NCBI GenBank assembly: GCA_037389465.1 | Contig: JAZARR010000088.1 | Span: 5,828,001 to 5,892,000, forward strand | From: Baylisascaris procyonis | Taxonomy: Eukaryota; Nematoda; Chromadorea; Rhabditida; Ascarididae | Reading direction: 5' to 3' | DNA length: 64,000 bases | Part shown: positions 1-11,841 of the stretch, piece after piece | Layout: every line of letters begins with the position of its first letter | How positions within the stretch are numbered: the first letter of the stretch is position 1 | Made by a program: the position numbers and the translations under genes | The notes under the pieces: model-generated | What the model was told of the DNA's origin: nothing | Databases searched by the model: none | What the model saw: only the letters and a program-made list of their open reading frames with translations

Positions 1-596
1 CTTCTTCACGAGTCCCTCATGTGTGATGAGCAGTCCATATAATCGTTCTCTGCGAACGTCATCGCATCCGTCGAGTTTTCTGAATTATTTGAGACTGTGA
101 TGTGTTGTTGCCCAAGCATGGTGTGAAATGAACTCCTAGCAGAGTTATGAAGTTTGTTCTTTTTAATGTTATGTTTATATTCAAGTGGAAAGGAATATAG
201 GGTGCGCACTTCTAACCTACGACAATCTTTTTTGTCGTTTGACCCAGTAACGTGATTAAAGGTATATGCATGACCACCAATCGATGCGCTTCCGAAGTTC
301 TATGTTACTCGGTTTCAGAATTTGCTCTTTTGTTATTGCCTAATGTTTCAGTGGGAAAATGGTTTTCCGCGAGGATCGTATTTGTGCGGTAGAGGGGACG
401 GGGATGCATGTAAGGTGTGGCTGAGGTGCGGCTTGCGTTTTGGGATTTGAACTAATCTCATCACCGTCAACATAGTATCACCCTTCGGTATGTTCCATTG
501 ACGATGATTCGTTTTGTCATCTAACTTCGTAAGGAGAGAGGGGGAGGAGGATGAGAATCTGACAAGCGATATGTTCACCTTTCAAGTTGTTGAGGG
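1..596. other. No gene seen
   Basis: AT-rich sequence with short ORFs on both strands and no splice-bounded coding segment. If 597 is a true start, this contains its promoter or 5' UTR, but no convincing TATA element was seen. Confidence 0.5.
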
Positions 597-3500
597 ATGG
601 GATGTGGACCAACTATGGACCGTACGAATTCGTGGCAAGAACACGGCCAGTTATTCGTCATGGTCAGCGAGCGTCTCGACAAGAATCCCACCAATTGGCG
701 AACTTATCGTTGGTTCGAATGTCAACTATCGGCAAGCTATTCCGATCATCTCGTGCCGAGCGAGGAATGTGTCAGTGATCTCGTCGACGCATATGCAATC
801 GACTGGAGATCGCGTAAAGAACCACAGTGGCGAAAACATCGACCTCAGGTATCTAATTGTGCTCACGTTTCTTAAGGTAGGATTAGGATGAGGGAGAGAG
901 GATGCCACTTTCGATGAGAAGCTTGCATCCATGTAATCCCTGGCTTGGCTTTTACAGAACCAATGCTGATATTTAATTGCTATCGAGATATCAGTTAGAT
1001 CGGTCACGTGATAATTCCATCATGACCTGCCTTCCATATCTACAGGAACACAGAGAGCTTTTCTGCTATGAAGCACATGAGAATATCTTCTCGACTGACT
1101 TTTAGAGGGTATCTTTTCCTAAACGGCTATTGATATGTCTAAGTAAAAGGACTCTATTATATCTAATACGTGATAGTATCATTTTATTGATCTTAAATCA
1201 ATGATCGGATTTAGAATTCCACAAAAAAACAGGATGAATAAATAAAAACACTATAAGAGCCAATGGACGTTTGAAGTATTGGAAAGAGGCCAATTTTTGG
1301 AAAAGGTTACCGTAAGCGAAAAGCGGTGTAAGAGGCAACGCACGTTTAAAATGTTGGAGAATAGCCAATTTTCAAAATCTTTACTGAACGAAAAGCGGTT
1401 TCAGTTATTTATTTACTATATTTTATGTGTTATATTTGTTTTATTTATAATAGTTCAGTTCTTATTGGAAAGGCTGTACATTTGGAAATTACTCGAAAAA
1501 TATATTTCTATAGTAACGTTGTCCTCTCTCGGGTGTTTAGGAAACGGAAGACCTGAGGCTTCTTTTTCTGAGGTTTAGATTGGTCATTTCGTTAATTACT
1601 TTAACAGTTCTATTCGAGGTAACAAATGATTTCTTTTTCTGACGAAAGTTTATCGCTGAAAAAAGGCTGAAGCTTTAAGTTAGTGGTACAATCTCAGAAT
1701 GAAATAAATGGGACACATAGATAATCCGGATTAGATCCAGTTTGCACTAGTTACCGTAGTGCTTCGAATAAAGCCCCAGGAATTGTTAAAAGCTCACAGC
1801 CTTGCAATCTTTAGGTCATTGTAGAAATACGGTTGTGTCTCAGGTGTGTGTATAATTCCAGGTGACGTATAGGGAGATAAGAGACGCATTGTTAATTATT
1901 ATGAGAGTTTATTCCGTTACGTTTATCGATTTAGGTATTATTCAAAATTTTGTGCGCCCACTAAATAGTACTAAGAAAAAGCGATCCTCTTTACATTGAA
2001 ATATGCAAGCTCGATAAGATTTCTATCTCGGATGGGTGAGTGCAATATCATCATTGCGCTATTAGGTATGTCATCTGATGGCAGTGTGTGGGGGGAGGTA
2101 TGTCGTCTGATGATAGTGTGATTGGGGAGGGAGGGGTATGTCATCTCATGACAGCGTGCTAGAGTTCTTAAAAAAGCAAATGAGAGAAGCGGAATGGTCT
2201 CACCGGTGTACATCATCCTGGATTTGTCACTAGAGTGTTGTTTGTTGTTTAAAAGGGAACTTTGAATATGCCCGCATGTGTTGATATGTGAACTTAACTA
2301 TTTCAGAGTGAAAGGAAGCTTCGTAACACGAAAGTCTGCTAAGTGAGGGTTGAAGACAAAGAATTGAAGAAGGGATGAGGCGACAGAGTTGAAGACTGCT
2401 TCGTCAATCTATATGAGATGCAGCAGGCGCTTCTACCTGTAAAAGATCGCTTCTGCCTGTAAAAGGTATCTTCTATTTTTAAGTTCTTTTGCCTTTACGT
2501 TCATTTTTTGTGTGCACTGCTTGCATGTTTCATCGTTCCGGTGGATATTCGAGGTGGCTAATTGAAATACATATTTGGTATTGTGACAGTGTGAATTCAT
2601 CTCTACGCTTTATACATTGCCTGTGTTACACTGCATGATGACATAAAAATACGCATTATAATGCGGCTTTTTTTGAAAATGGGAAGGGGGCTACTTATTG
2701 CGCCGAGATGTGCAGTTGTTATAGTAGGAGATCTTTCTGAGGCACGTATAGTGCGCATGAACCACGAGTTGGTTGGCGTTAAAGGTGGTGATTTATGAGT
2801 ATGTTTATTGCGATGATGGCAGCGTAAAAGAATTAAATTGCTGAGCGGCAAGGACGATCCTTTTTAAACGGGAGGAAGCAATTGTGAATGCAAAAGGGTG
2901 TTTTCTTGGTGAAAAGAGACCTATGCGAAGGGATGACACAGTGTTCATTGCCTTCCAATTGTATACCACTTCTAATCTTATCTTTTTGTTTCAATTTTTA
3001 GGTATTTTTGCTCGGATTCTCTGCTAATGAGATTATATCCAAGTATTTGCGTATAATATGAAGTGAAAAAGGGATGAGAAAATTGATAAATTTCTAAAGT
3101 ATTTAGTGATGTTTTCCTTCCTCAGTTGGTGTTATAGATTGCGAATGACTCATATTCATTTATAAAATATATGATGTTTTGTTCGATAATCATTTTGCGA
3201 TTTATAACATTGAACTGCAATTTTGAGTGAATAAATCTGCATTGTTGTTCACACCGTTGAGAGGTGCGCTGTACTGATAGAAAGGAGTATAAATGTGGTG
3301 GTATTGGTACGATAAGGTATTCGTCTATTTTAGTGCACCTTATGAAGATGGATACATTGATGATCGAGTTAACACGTCCGTTCGCTCGTTATAGTGGTAA
3401 CAAAAAACACCGCTTATTTCCACAATATATCAGGCACCATTTCCTCTAAGCGAACACAGTGAAAGCTATCTTGATGAGGAACAGCAACCAAAAAGCGTCC

Positions 3501-5557
3501 GTCAAAGGTTATTTTTATTGTATGGTGGTATTTTACTTTCATCGCAGCTATATTTCTTAAATTTCAGTATTCATTTAAAAACCTAATCTTTCAAAACTTG
3601 CGGTGATTAAGTCGAGTAATGGGGTCTCTTTAATTGTTTCTATTATTTTCGTCTCATACTCATATGAAAACGTTTATTGTATTTGTTGCTTAATTTTTGA
3701 CTATATTGAAAAGTTGTGAAAGTATTTGCAGGCGCAATTCGCTGCGATTAACAGTGATTCTGAAAATTGGTTTTGGAATGGAAGTGCTACGGAAAGGAAC
3801 TGGATCGTCTCTCTGGGGGAACTGGATGCTTTCTCCAACACGGTGAGAATCGTTTCACTTTTGAATCTGCTGTTATCATTCATTATGTAATCTACTTTCG
3901 AGATGCATTATTTTGCAAAGTTAGTGACTTTTCGGATATTAGAACATTAAATTATTGTGGAGGCAGATTTCCTCCATGAATAGAGACCGGGAGATGATGG
4001 GAGGAGATGTGGTGATGGGAGACCGGGTGATGATGGGAAATTTTTTGATGGGAGACCGGGAGATGAGAAAAGGAGATGTGATGATGGGAGACCGGGAGAT
4101 GATGGGAAATTTTCATATTCATTTTTTTGTCTTCATTATTTAAGTCAGAGAGTTTGGCGAGCTGCTTGCAGCGAAATCATCCACTTGCGGGCGTTGTTCT
4201 GTAGCAAAACTTGTTTTCATCTCTCTTCCCCCACCCCCCCCCCCTCCACCCATTCCTCCTTTCATGCTGTCTCATAATAGCGCAGCCACCTCGTTTTTTG
4301 AAACCGTCTGCTAAGCATCATCTTGCAAGGCACACTGGGAATTGCCTAGCGCGAATTCTTATTCTTGCAAATGCTTCAATGCGAGGCGGTCATTCTTTGT
4401 AATTCTTGCAATCGTAGCTGTTGAAATCGGTTGGTGGTATAACATTGAAAGTTTTATTTGTTTTTATCGTTTGAATTATGCTTGCAGGTGCACTGGTTAT
4501 TGAGAAACGAAAACCGGCGCTCTCCATGATGGAGGTTCATGGAACCGATGTTTTCATGGTTTGTTTTGCAGGTTTTTTAATGTGTTTTTGCGTGTTTGCG
4601 CGAATATGTGTACGTGCATTTCTACCTACTAGGGGAATCGTTGAAGCTAAAGTTAGCAAGTTTAGTGGACGTTGGTGATGAGTGTCCTATGTTAATTTCT
4701 ATGGGTTGGCTTCTGAAGGAGTTGTGCATTTAATTGGTCTAAAAGATTGTAAGCATTTTGCTATCGATCAGGTCGTATTTTATAAGCAACAGAGTTGGAA
4801 GATGAAAATTTTGTAACAAGTTCATAGGAGGTGATTGATTCGGTTAATAAACAGATGCATTAGCTCACATAATTAAGGAAAGAATGGGAAATGCATAACA
4901 AATATTCCTATAAGTTCTTAGTATTAATACTGATGAAATCCTATACATATTGCGATGTTGCTCTCTTTGTTAAATTTGTGTTTTCATATCCTCATTCATC
5001 ATCCATTTTTTACATTTATAGAAATGGGTGAAAATGTCCCGAATCGATGTAGATGTTTATTCACCCATTCTCGGCAATGCCCGCAAGAGCAGGTGCTTTC
5101 TAAAGGTAAAATAAAAGGGAAGGGGTTTTTTATGAGGTTATAGAGCTTATGAGTTTACTTATCATTTTTAGGCCGTTCAAATATTGATAATGCTGTCAGG
5201 CCCAGAAAATACCTTGGAAAAATTGTATTAGCGTTATAACGCTTTGCTTTATTAGAGACTTTTGAGTTTGCTTGATCCGCTCTTTATTTTCGTGAATTAG
5301 TTGATGTGATAGCTGTACTAGATTCGAGGAGAAGAACGCTCATAGCGGCCGCATTTGATGCACTTGTACCACTGTATTCACTCTATTATCATCCTTGAAA
5401 TGGTTTTGTTTTGGCGCACTAGAACGAAAGTTACGGCACTCAGAGTGTTAATTTTCCACTTTTCTAGGGCGTTACAAAACCATCGGAGAAGAGGGAAACG
5501 ACAAAAAAAGCCAAAAATGCAGTGGACGGTGGCGGTAGCACAAGCGGCTTCGATTAG
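597..5557 (+). CDS. Unknown gene, seven-exon model
   Basis: Exons 597-848, 3434-3507, 3732-3842, 4172-4200, 4488-4558, 5022-5105 and 5468-5557 join with matching phases (0, 2, 2, 1, 0, 0) to give 236 codons ending at TAG. The start is ATG 597 or 615, just after an in-frame TGA. Exon 1 is Trp-rich (NPTNWRTYRWFECQLS) and has balanced charge. Later parts include SEHSESYLDEEQQPKSVR and RKPALSMMEVHGTDVFMKWV, and the tail is Lys/Gly-rich. No domain was recognised. Exon 1 is open in all three frames, and the exon at 3732 is open in two, so parts of this chain may be chance. The exon ending 5105 could instead join 6349. Confidence 0.35.
849..3433. other. Intron or spacer
   Basis: Contains the degenerate repeat at 1254-1400 and a microexon-like segment at 2307-2342 (TATTTCAG to AA|GTGAGG) that does not fit neighbouring phases. 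Otherwise nothing supported. Confidence 0.4.
1254..1400. repeat. Degenerate two-copy tandem repeat
   Basis: AAGAGCCAATGGACGTTTGA...GCGAAAAGCGGTG is followed by AAGAGGCAACGCACGTTTAA...ACGAAAAGCGGTT, a unit of about 73 bp with many substitutions. The ORF at 1279-1578 is a by-product. Confidence 0.7.
3982..4120. repeat. Minisatellite, GAGACCGGGAGATGATGGGA type
   Basis: Four diverged copies of GAGACCGGG(A/T)GATGATGGGA alternate with GGAGATGTG(G/A)TGATGG or AAATTTTT spacers. The strand is strongly purine-rich. Confidence 0.85.
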
Positions 5558-6348
5558 GAATCAAAGGGGCGTCAGCACCGAGCAGCATACGCCCGTACAA
5601 AGGTAGTTGCTTTCTTAATGCGTTTATCCCCCGTTATGTAATAGTAATCGGTTTGGTTGGTTTATATCTTTTTTTGATTCGGGGTTCTCTTTGCACCTTC
5701 TTCGTTCGAGGATTGTATAATTTCTTTGAGAGTGGAAAAGAATGTTGGTGTAAATCAGTTTTGAGAACCTCGAGGTGCCTTGCTACTGAATTTTCCTGGA
5801 TTGTGAGGTTATCCCAGTCGCAATATGATTGAAACTTATTGAGCTACTAACATGTCTGAACAATATCGTTCAAATTGTGTTCTCAGTGAATCTTATATCC
5901 CTTTCTGGTTTCTTCTTTGTTAACCTATTGGTCATATTTTTGCTAAAGTTGCCTCTAAAATGGTAAAATTTGAAGCTTTTCCCATCGGCAGCAGGTGTAT
6001 AAAGCTAGTGGCTCTTTTGTCGAAGGATGTTTTGCTGAAATTAGGGGGGGGGGGGGAGGAGGTTCATTGAGTATTTTTAAAGAATTAGCATTAGTTCTTT
6101 TAAAACCTAATGGACTGTTTTCCTTTACAAATAAAAACATTTTATGGTTGTCGTATCTATCTATCAGCTCATTTCGTTCATGGAATATGCTGTACCAGCC
6201 TGAACAAAATTAACAGATAAATGCTTTATTCTATTTTTGGCTTTGATTCCTTGACGAAAGAGCTTTATCGCTTAGTTTCATTATTTTGACCATATATTTC
6301 CGTTGATATTTCTTGTTATTAAGCTTTATTGTTATTGTTTGTGTTTAG

Positions 6349-7067
6349 CTGCTGCGATTGAACGAAGTATCAATGAAAAAGCAGTATGAAGAGTTGATTC
6401 TCCGAGGAGTTCGCAGGTAAGAATTTGTAAGAAGTCTAGAAATTCGTTTAGGTTTATTATAGATTCCCCACGTCTCGTTTGGCATAACTGGAGGAAGGGG
6501 AATGCAAAGAATAAATTATGGGGCGGGATTGATGTCTGCAATCCATGACTTCAGTCTGGCATTGAATGCAGTACTCTGATATTGCTGTAGGGTGTAGCAT
6601 AAAATGTCTGTTGGGTTAACTATGCTTACTGATAAAAGGATAAAATTAAGCAGTTTTACGGTTCTGTGGAATTCCAGGTTTTTACCTACCTCCCCCTCCT
6701 CTCTTATTGTTTTAGTCAGTCTTTTGTTGCGGCGTTCAGTTTTAGGCAACTAGAGGAATCAGAAGCCTGAAATTGAAAAGTGTATGCCCAAGCTTTTAAT
6801 TCAAAATATTCATATAAGAAGAACGGGGAGAGTAGTGAACTAGCTCTTTCTATCGAAGTGTTTTTAACAATATTCTAAGCAATACGTTCTGTAGTTGGAG
6901 ATATGCTTATATTAAATTAGTTTGTATAGTTTGCCGAAATCGTGCAGGTCTAGTAGTGTTGTTGTTTTATTAGTTGTTTATATTTCAGGACATATTTGAT
7001 GGACCAAATTTTCTTCATAATTGGTCCACTTGGTAGCGCGCAAAATACGAGCAAACCACCGCCATGA
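6349..7067 (+). CDS. Two candidate exons with an alternative C-terminus
   Basis: 6349-6416 (TTGTGTTTAG to CGCAG|GTAAGA, phase 0 in and 2 out) encodes LLRLNEVSMKKQYEELILRG. It joins 6989-7067 in phase, which encodes TYLMDQIFFIIGPLGSAQN and ends PPP and TGA. The phase fits the exon ending 5105, so this may be an alternative 3' end of the 597-5557 gene or belong to the FERM-like gene. Confidence 0.3.
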
Positions 7068-7554
7068 TTAACGGTAATATTTTTGTAAAATTTACCTTTT
7101 TTTAAATTTCAATATTTTATATAAAGGTGCAGTAGGTTTAGTCTAATTGTGATGCTAATATCACAGGAGTGGAATCCTTTCTTCATGGTAATGAGAATAG
7201 TCACAGAATATAATTTAATCAGAAATATTCATATGGGAGTTCCTCGTCGAGAAACCGTTTAGTTAAATTTCTTTTATAGATGCAAATTTGATTTATTCCA
7301 GTGAATCTTTTATTTTCATTAAAAATATCGAACATTAAGGCTAACATACTTTTTCTAAATATACTTCCTTCGTATCGTTTCATCTACAGCTGGGTCGCCT
7401 TCTTTCTTGTTGAGTCGCCGTTTATGGCAGTGACTTTCGGGAGAAACTCTTTCATTTTCTATTGATGTAATTTGGTGTGCCTTCACTCTCTCACTCTCCC
7501 CCTCTTTCTGTCTCGATTTTGCTGTAGAGCGTTGCAATGGATGTATATTTTTAG

Positions 7555-10319
7555 GAAGAAGGACAAGAAGTGCTGGACGAGGTTATGAACTATCTGAAAT
7601 TGGTGGAGAACGAGTATTTCGAGATGACCCTTCTAGGCATCGATTTGAACCGGGTGAGTTTTTTTGTGCTATGGGAATTCAACTGTAACGTTATAAACGT
7701 TGTGGGGGTGAAGAGAATTGCGTTTTCTAAAGTTGCATATTTCAAACGTTTTAAAAAGTTGATTCTGCGATTCCAAATAGTCGGATTCTTTGCCGAAGTG
7801 ATTTCCTTTTAACTATATGTTTTGAACGCCTGTTATGGAGAATTCAAGTTTTATTTTTGATGGGACTGAGTGGATTGCTGAATAATTATTTTTTATTGCT
7901 TTGTCTCATGTTGTAATTTTGGAATCAGTGCTAAATTATGATATGTTTTAGTATTGGATATACGAATGGAAACGAGTCGTAAGACAGCTGAAAGGTTGGC
8001 TTTTTCACTATTTTCCTATTTTTGTTAATGTTCTCATAAGCCGGGCTGGTCGTTTTTTGTATATGGATGTGGTATGAATGGTTGGGAACTATAATTCCAT
8101 GCTATTCGCAACTTGTCTTCAATTTTTAGCATAGTTAAGCGTCAAATGTAAAGTTAAGGTAGATGCATTGAGTTAGCAATGGGCATGCATGCTGTATTGA
8201 GTGTTTTCTATGTGATATGAGGTGTCTATTCGCAGCGTACACTTTTCCTCGTTTGTTGGTTTGCTTAAGTGGAGGCAATTCCCCGCGCTGAAGTGGAAAG
8301 AATTCAACGAGAAAGTTGTACATCCTTTCTGCCAACGCGATTTTAGAATTGGAACAATCAGAGGTTTCCTCTGGTTTACCCCTTCCATCAGATACATAAT
8401 TCGCTCTGGCATCTGTGGTATACAAAGTCTTACATGTGAAGTATGCGTCTGTCAGTAGCACGATTTGCCAGCGCACTATTTTTAATTAATTTCCTACAAG
8501 TAACCTTAGTGTAATAATTAAATTTATTGGCTCGTTTCCATCGCGGGACACTTGCGCCATATATTTTGTGCCTCGATTACGTGGACTGTAGGATTTCCGC
8601 TCAATTTTCGTGAGATTTAAAAGAGTATGTTTTGAGTATTCAATTCCTCGAATTTATAGCGCTAAGAAGAGGCAATTTACTTAAGTGCAAAACTCGTGGC
8701 GGAAGTATAAACTCATTTCAGTTCAAATAAGGTGAATATTGTTTTAGGTGCCGAAATGGTGCGCTCTGGAAAGCGGTGGGCGGCGTCGTTCTCGCTTCAA
8801 AAAATTGGAGTGGACAAATTTTCGTGGGTTTTGCCGCCAAGGAACGCGAGCAGATCCGGAAAACTATCCCTACGCTTTAGGGATAGTGGCCTACAGCACA
8901 AGTGAGTTGCCACTTTATCCTTGTTTGTGAATCAAGCTCGCTTACCGTATCAATGCGGCCAAAACTATGGCATATCGTTGTCGGTACTGTTACTAGTACA
9001 TATATAAAGTCACTCCTAGCTTCCACAACATTTGGTGCATAGTTGTTTTCATGTGTATAGCCAGGGATTTCTTTTCCATCGGAGAGCGCTGTCGCTTGTC
9101 CTAGGATAATTTTTTTTTTTTTTTATGTTGCTTACTTATTTTTTTTCGTTGAAATCATCTCAGGCGGTTTGAGCTAGTGGATAATATGTGCATGCGTTCG
9201 ATGAGTGCTCATCTCTTTCTAAAATCTTTCTTACCGATCCTTTAGATAATCATCGTAACCAAATGTTTTCTCTGAACGTTTAAGGAGATAACTTCAAAGA
9301 TTACTGAATCTTCCTCAACATTGTCGTCGCTTTCCTCTATGTAATTTTACATTTGCAACATGGGAATCTATTCTTTTTTGCCATTCAATATCTCACTTTC
9401 TTTCCGATCGCATTAGTTAAACTTCCAATCCCTCATTTAGTGTCCAGTGATCTGATGAGGGAATTTGTAAATTGCGATCCCTTTCATAGATTGTATATTA
9501 TCATCTTACAGTTTCATCTCCAACAATCAATTTAGTGCTGTTGAATTGAAGTATTATTAAACATAACAGTAGGGATTATTTTTGTGGCGACTTGATGAAT
9601 AAGTGGGAAGGCATTTCAAAATGTTTTTTATGTCATAGTCCTTCTTAGAATTGTCGAAGAAACCGATCGAAAGATAATGAACTACTGTTGCATTCTACCT
9701 TATATGTTTATGCATACATGTGGGTATTTTTATGTATTTATATGTACATTTGTGCACATGGATGTTTTATTTCATCGTTCTAAATTGTTTTCTCTTACTG
9801 TCTTATGGCCGTAAGAACGCAGATATGAGGTAAACTGTAGCGGGAGTTTGTTTTGCAGCTGGACAGGAATGAGAGCTACAGTGGAAAGGTTTTAATAAGT
9901 GACAGTCCAATGCCCTATTTGTTAGAAGGTTTTTAAGAAAACTAGCATTTTAAATGGTTAATTTAAAACAGTGCAAATTTATAAATATATGCTGAAATTT
10001 CATCGTTTGTAGGCAAAAAGCTTAACGAAACAAAGGCGATTCAATCGACGCAATGTTTTCGAACGTTTAGAGGTGGCCGGCTGTGGTCTCGATTATCACA
10101 ACGAGAGGACTGATGCGGAATTTCAACATCTTATTTTCTCAAAAATTCGCTTCTTGATGTTGATTGTTCAAATATTTTTATTGTCATTAATAAAGTATCA
10201 TTTGTAATGTAAACGAGTTTTCATATAACAAGCAATACATTTTTAGACTAAGCGGTTTGGAACGGTCTCAGCAAATATTGCTTTGGAGGCAATATGGGCT
10301 TAGGATCTTCGATTCTTGA
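7555..10319 (+). CDS. FERM-like domain gene, partial (5' end not found)
   Basis: Exon 7555-7653 encodes EVLDEVMNYLKLVENEYFEM, the pattern of the FERM F1 (ubiquitin-like) lobe: a helix with L..V...L.L.E followed by YF. Exon 7952-7994 continues with YWIYEWKRVVRQLK, like the W.......K.L(K) end of F1. FERM domains tether membrane proteins to the cortex. Exons 8748-8901, 9859-9888 and 10247-10319 (TGA) follow with phases 1, 2 and 2. They do not show the usual F2 sequence, so the domain is either divergent or the chain is wrong after 7994. The donor at 7995 (GTTGGC) is weak, and exon 8748 is open in two other frames. Upstream F1 strands were not found. Confidence 0.4.
10013..10207 (+). other. Open segment with poly(A) signal, possible alternative last exon
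   Basis: After CGTTTGTAG a 64-codon frame begins with a basic stretch (SLTKQRRFNRRNVFERLEVA) and ends at TAA 10205. AATAAA lies at 10189-10194, inside the frame's 3' end. A second frame is also open to TGA. It could be an alternative terminal exon of the FERM-like gene. Confidence 0.25.
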
Positions 10320-10570
10320 AAGCTGCCCAGCATGACGGTTGGGTAAGACTTTATGAGTTCAGATTTGCTGACATTCATCACTAACAAAAACTACTTTATA
10401 AAATAACCGGCTGAATCAAGCTGTAAGGCTTGCTTCAAGTTTTCACGTTTATCACTAAAAGCATTAGTACTTCACAGCTAACGACCAATCCATTGCTTGG
10501 CATTTATCACTTGTTTCATATTCGATACTTGAAGGTAGCAGTTTGCCAACCGTTCGTTCATCTAGTGAAT

Positions 10571-10662
10571 CATCAGCGAACCAACGACACAAGTGCGCTC
10601 GAAACGATTCAGTTGTGACACAATGTCGTTTCGAGTGCACAACATTTGTCATTCGAACGTTT
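10571..10662. repeat. Long imperfect hairpin
   Basis: TGCGCTCGAAACGA (10594-10607) pairs with TCGTTTCGAGTGCA (10626-10639) with one G-T position. Inside it TTGTG-A-CACAA closes a one-base loop. Both strands carry short ORFs here only because of the symmetry. The form suggests a small inverted-repeat element or a structured RNA. Confidence 0.7.
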
Positions 10663-11423
10663 ATGGCTACTTAAAGCGTCTTTCTAAAATTCAGTGTTTT
10701 AGCATCTATTTGTCTTTAGACAACTTTTAGACGATTTTTGATCTATTTATCAATGGGCAGAATCGGTTAGCTTGGAAATAAGGTATATCTTCCATAGTAG
10801 ACTCTTGCTATGGAAAATACTTTTATGCCCCTAATATATTTAATAGTTATAGATCAGCTGTAATATATGGTAGGCAATTAGTACAGTCGGTTGCACAAAC
10901 ACGTCATCGAAGAATGTGAGCGGCTGGCAGCTGCACAAATTAGATCAGAAAATTTCTTAGCATAGTTAGGTGTCAGTGATTTCCAGAGGTCATAATAGAT
11001 CATAACGAAGTTTGAGGTTGTAGATAATATCTTTTGGGTGTCATTGCCGCCATTTGTGTGATCGGTGCGTTGAAAGATTGTGCGAATATATAACAGCAAA
11101 GTAAAATAAGATCAAAAAACGTAAAAAAAGACAGCATTTTGACAGATTTTTTGCTGGAGGCGAGATTCGATATGTGCGGCGATTGCTATAAATTGCTGCG
11201 TGCAATGATTGTTGCCACTCTTGTCGTATACCACTGTTGGCGTGATCCCTTCTTGCGTATATCGAAGAGCGATGGGTTGTTGCTTCGTGCCTTTTTTCTT
11301 TTTCTGCGTTTACCCATCTGTGAATTGTTGGATATTAGCCTTAGCCTTAGCTAAAGTTACCATTAGCCTTAGAAGTTAGAATCAGATTTCACGACGTCGA
11401 TGTTTGTTTTTCGTGTGAATTGA

Positions 11424-11841
11424 GGCGAAGCATTCATTCGCTGTGAAGTGAACACCGGTGTACTTAAAGTACTGAAAGCGGTTTCTTTAATTCGCGTTAT
11501 GCGTTCAGCATATCGCCTAGAAAATATTATTTTCCTACAATATTCGACTAAGCAAAGACCACTCGATAACGATTTCCTAGGTAAAGTTAAAAGTGACTTT
11601 CAAATTTCTTTTAAATGTTTATGTTGTTTTGTTTTTTTTTTGCGCTTAAATTCTGATCGATTTCAGTGACCGTTATTTTTGCACATAATTGAACGGTTCT
11701 TAGTTGAGGAAAATGATATGGATTTGAACGAAACAATCTGCCAGCTGCAAATGACGGTTAGCTACGTCTTATTCTTTAATTCTTTTTGCCTTACAGAACA
11801 ATAGCATCATAAGGAGCATTGTTGTTTTCAAACGCCAATGA
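11424..11841 (+). CDS. Unknown 3' gene portion, three exons
   Basis: A segment open from 11424 to 11580 (CTAG|GTAAAG, phase 1 out) joins 11704-11756 (TTCTTAG, phase 1 in and 0 out) and 11797-11841 (CTTACAG, phase 0), which stops at TGA. The product includes VLKVLKAVSLIRVMRSAYRL, KQRPLDNDFLVEENDMDLNE and SIIRSIVVFKRQ. The acidic middle and matched phases support coding. No good acceptor was found before 11424, so the 5' end is open. Family not recognised. Confidence 0.38.

Noticed and set aside
1279..1578. 99-codon ORF with a hydrophobic segment
   Set aside because: Arises from a degenerate tandem repeat followed by T-rich sequence; no splice context.
2307..2342. 36-bp microexon-like segment
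   Set aside because: Splice ends are present but its phase fits neither neighbouring exon of the 597-5557 chain.
11333..11372. TTAGCC repeats resembling telomere sequence
   Set aside because: The nematode telomere repeat is TTAGGC; only two or three imperfect TTAGCC units are present.
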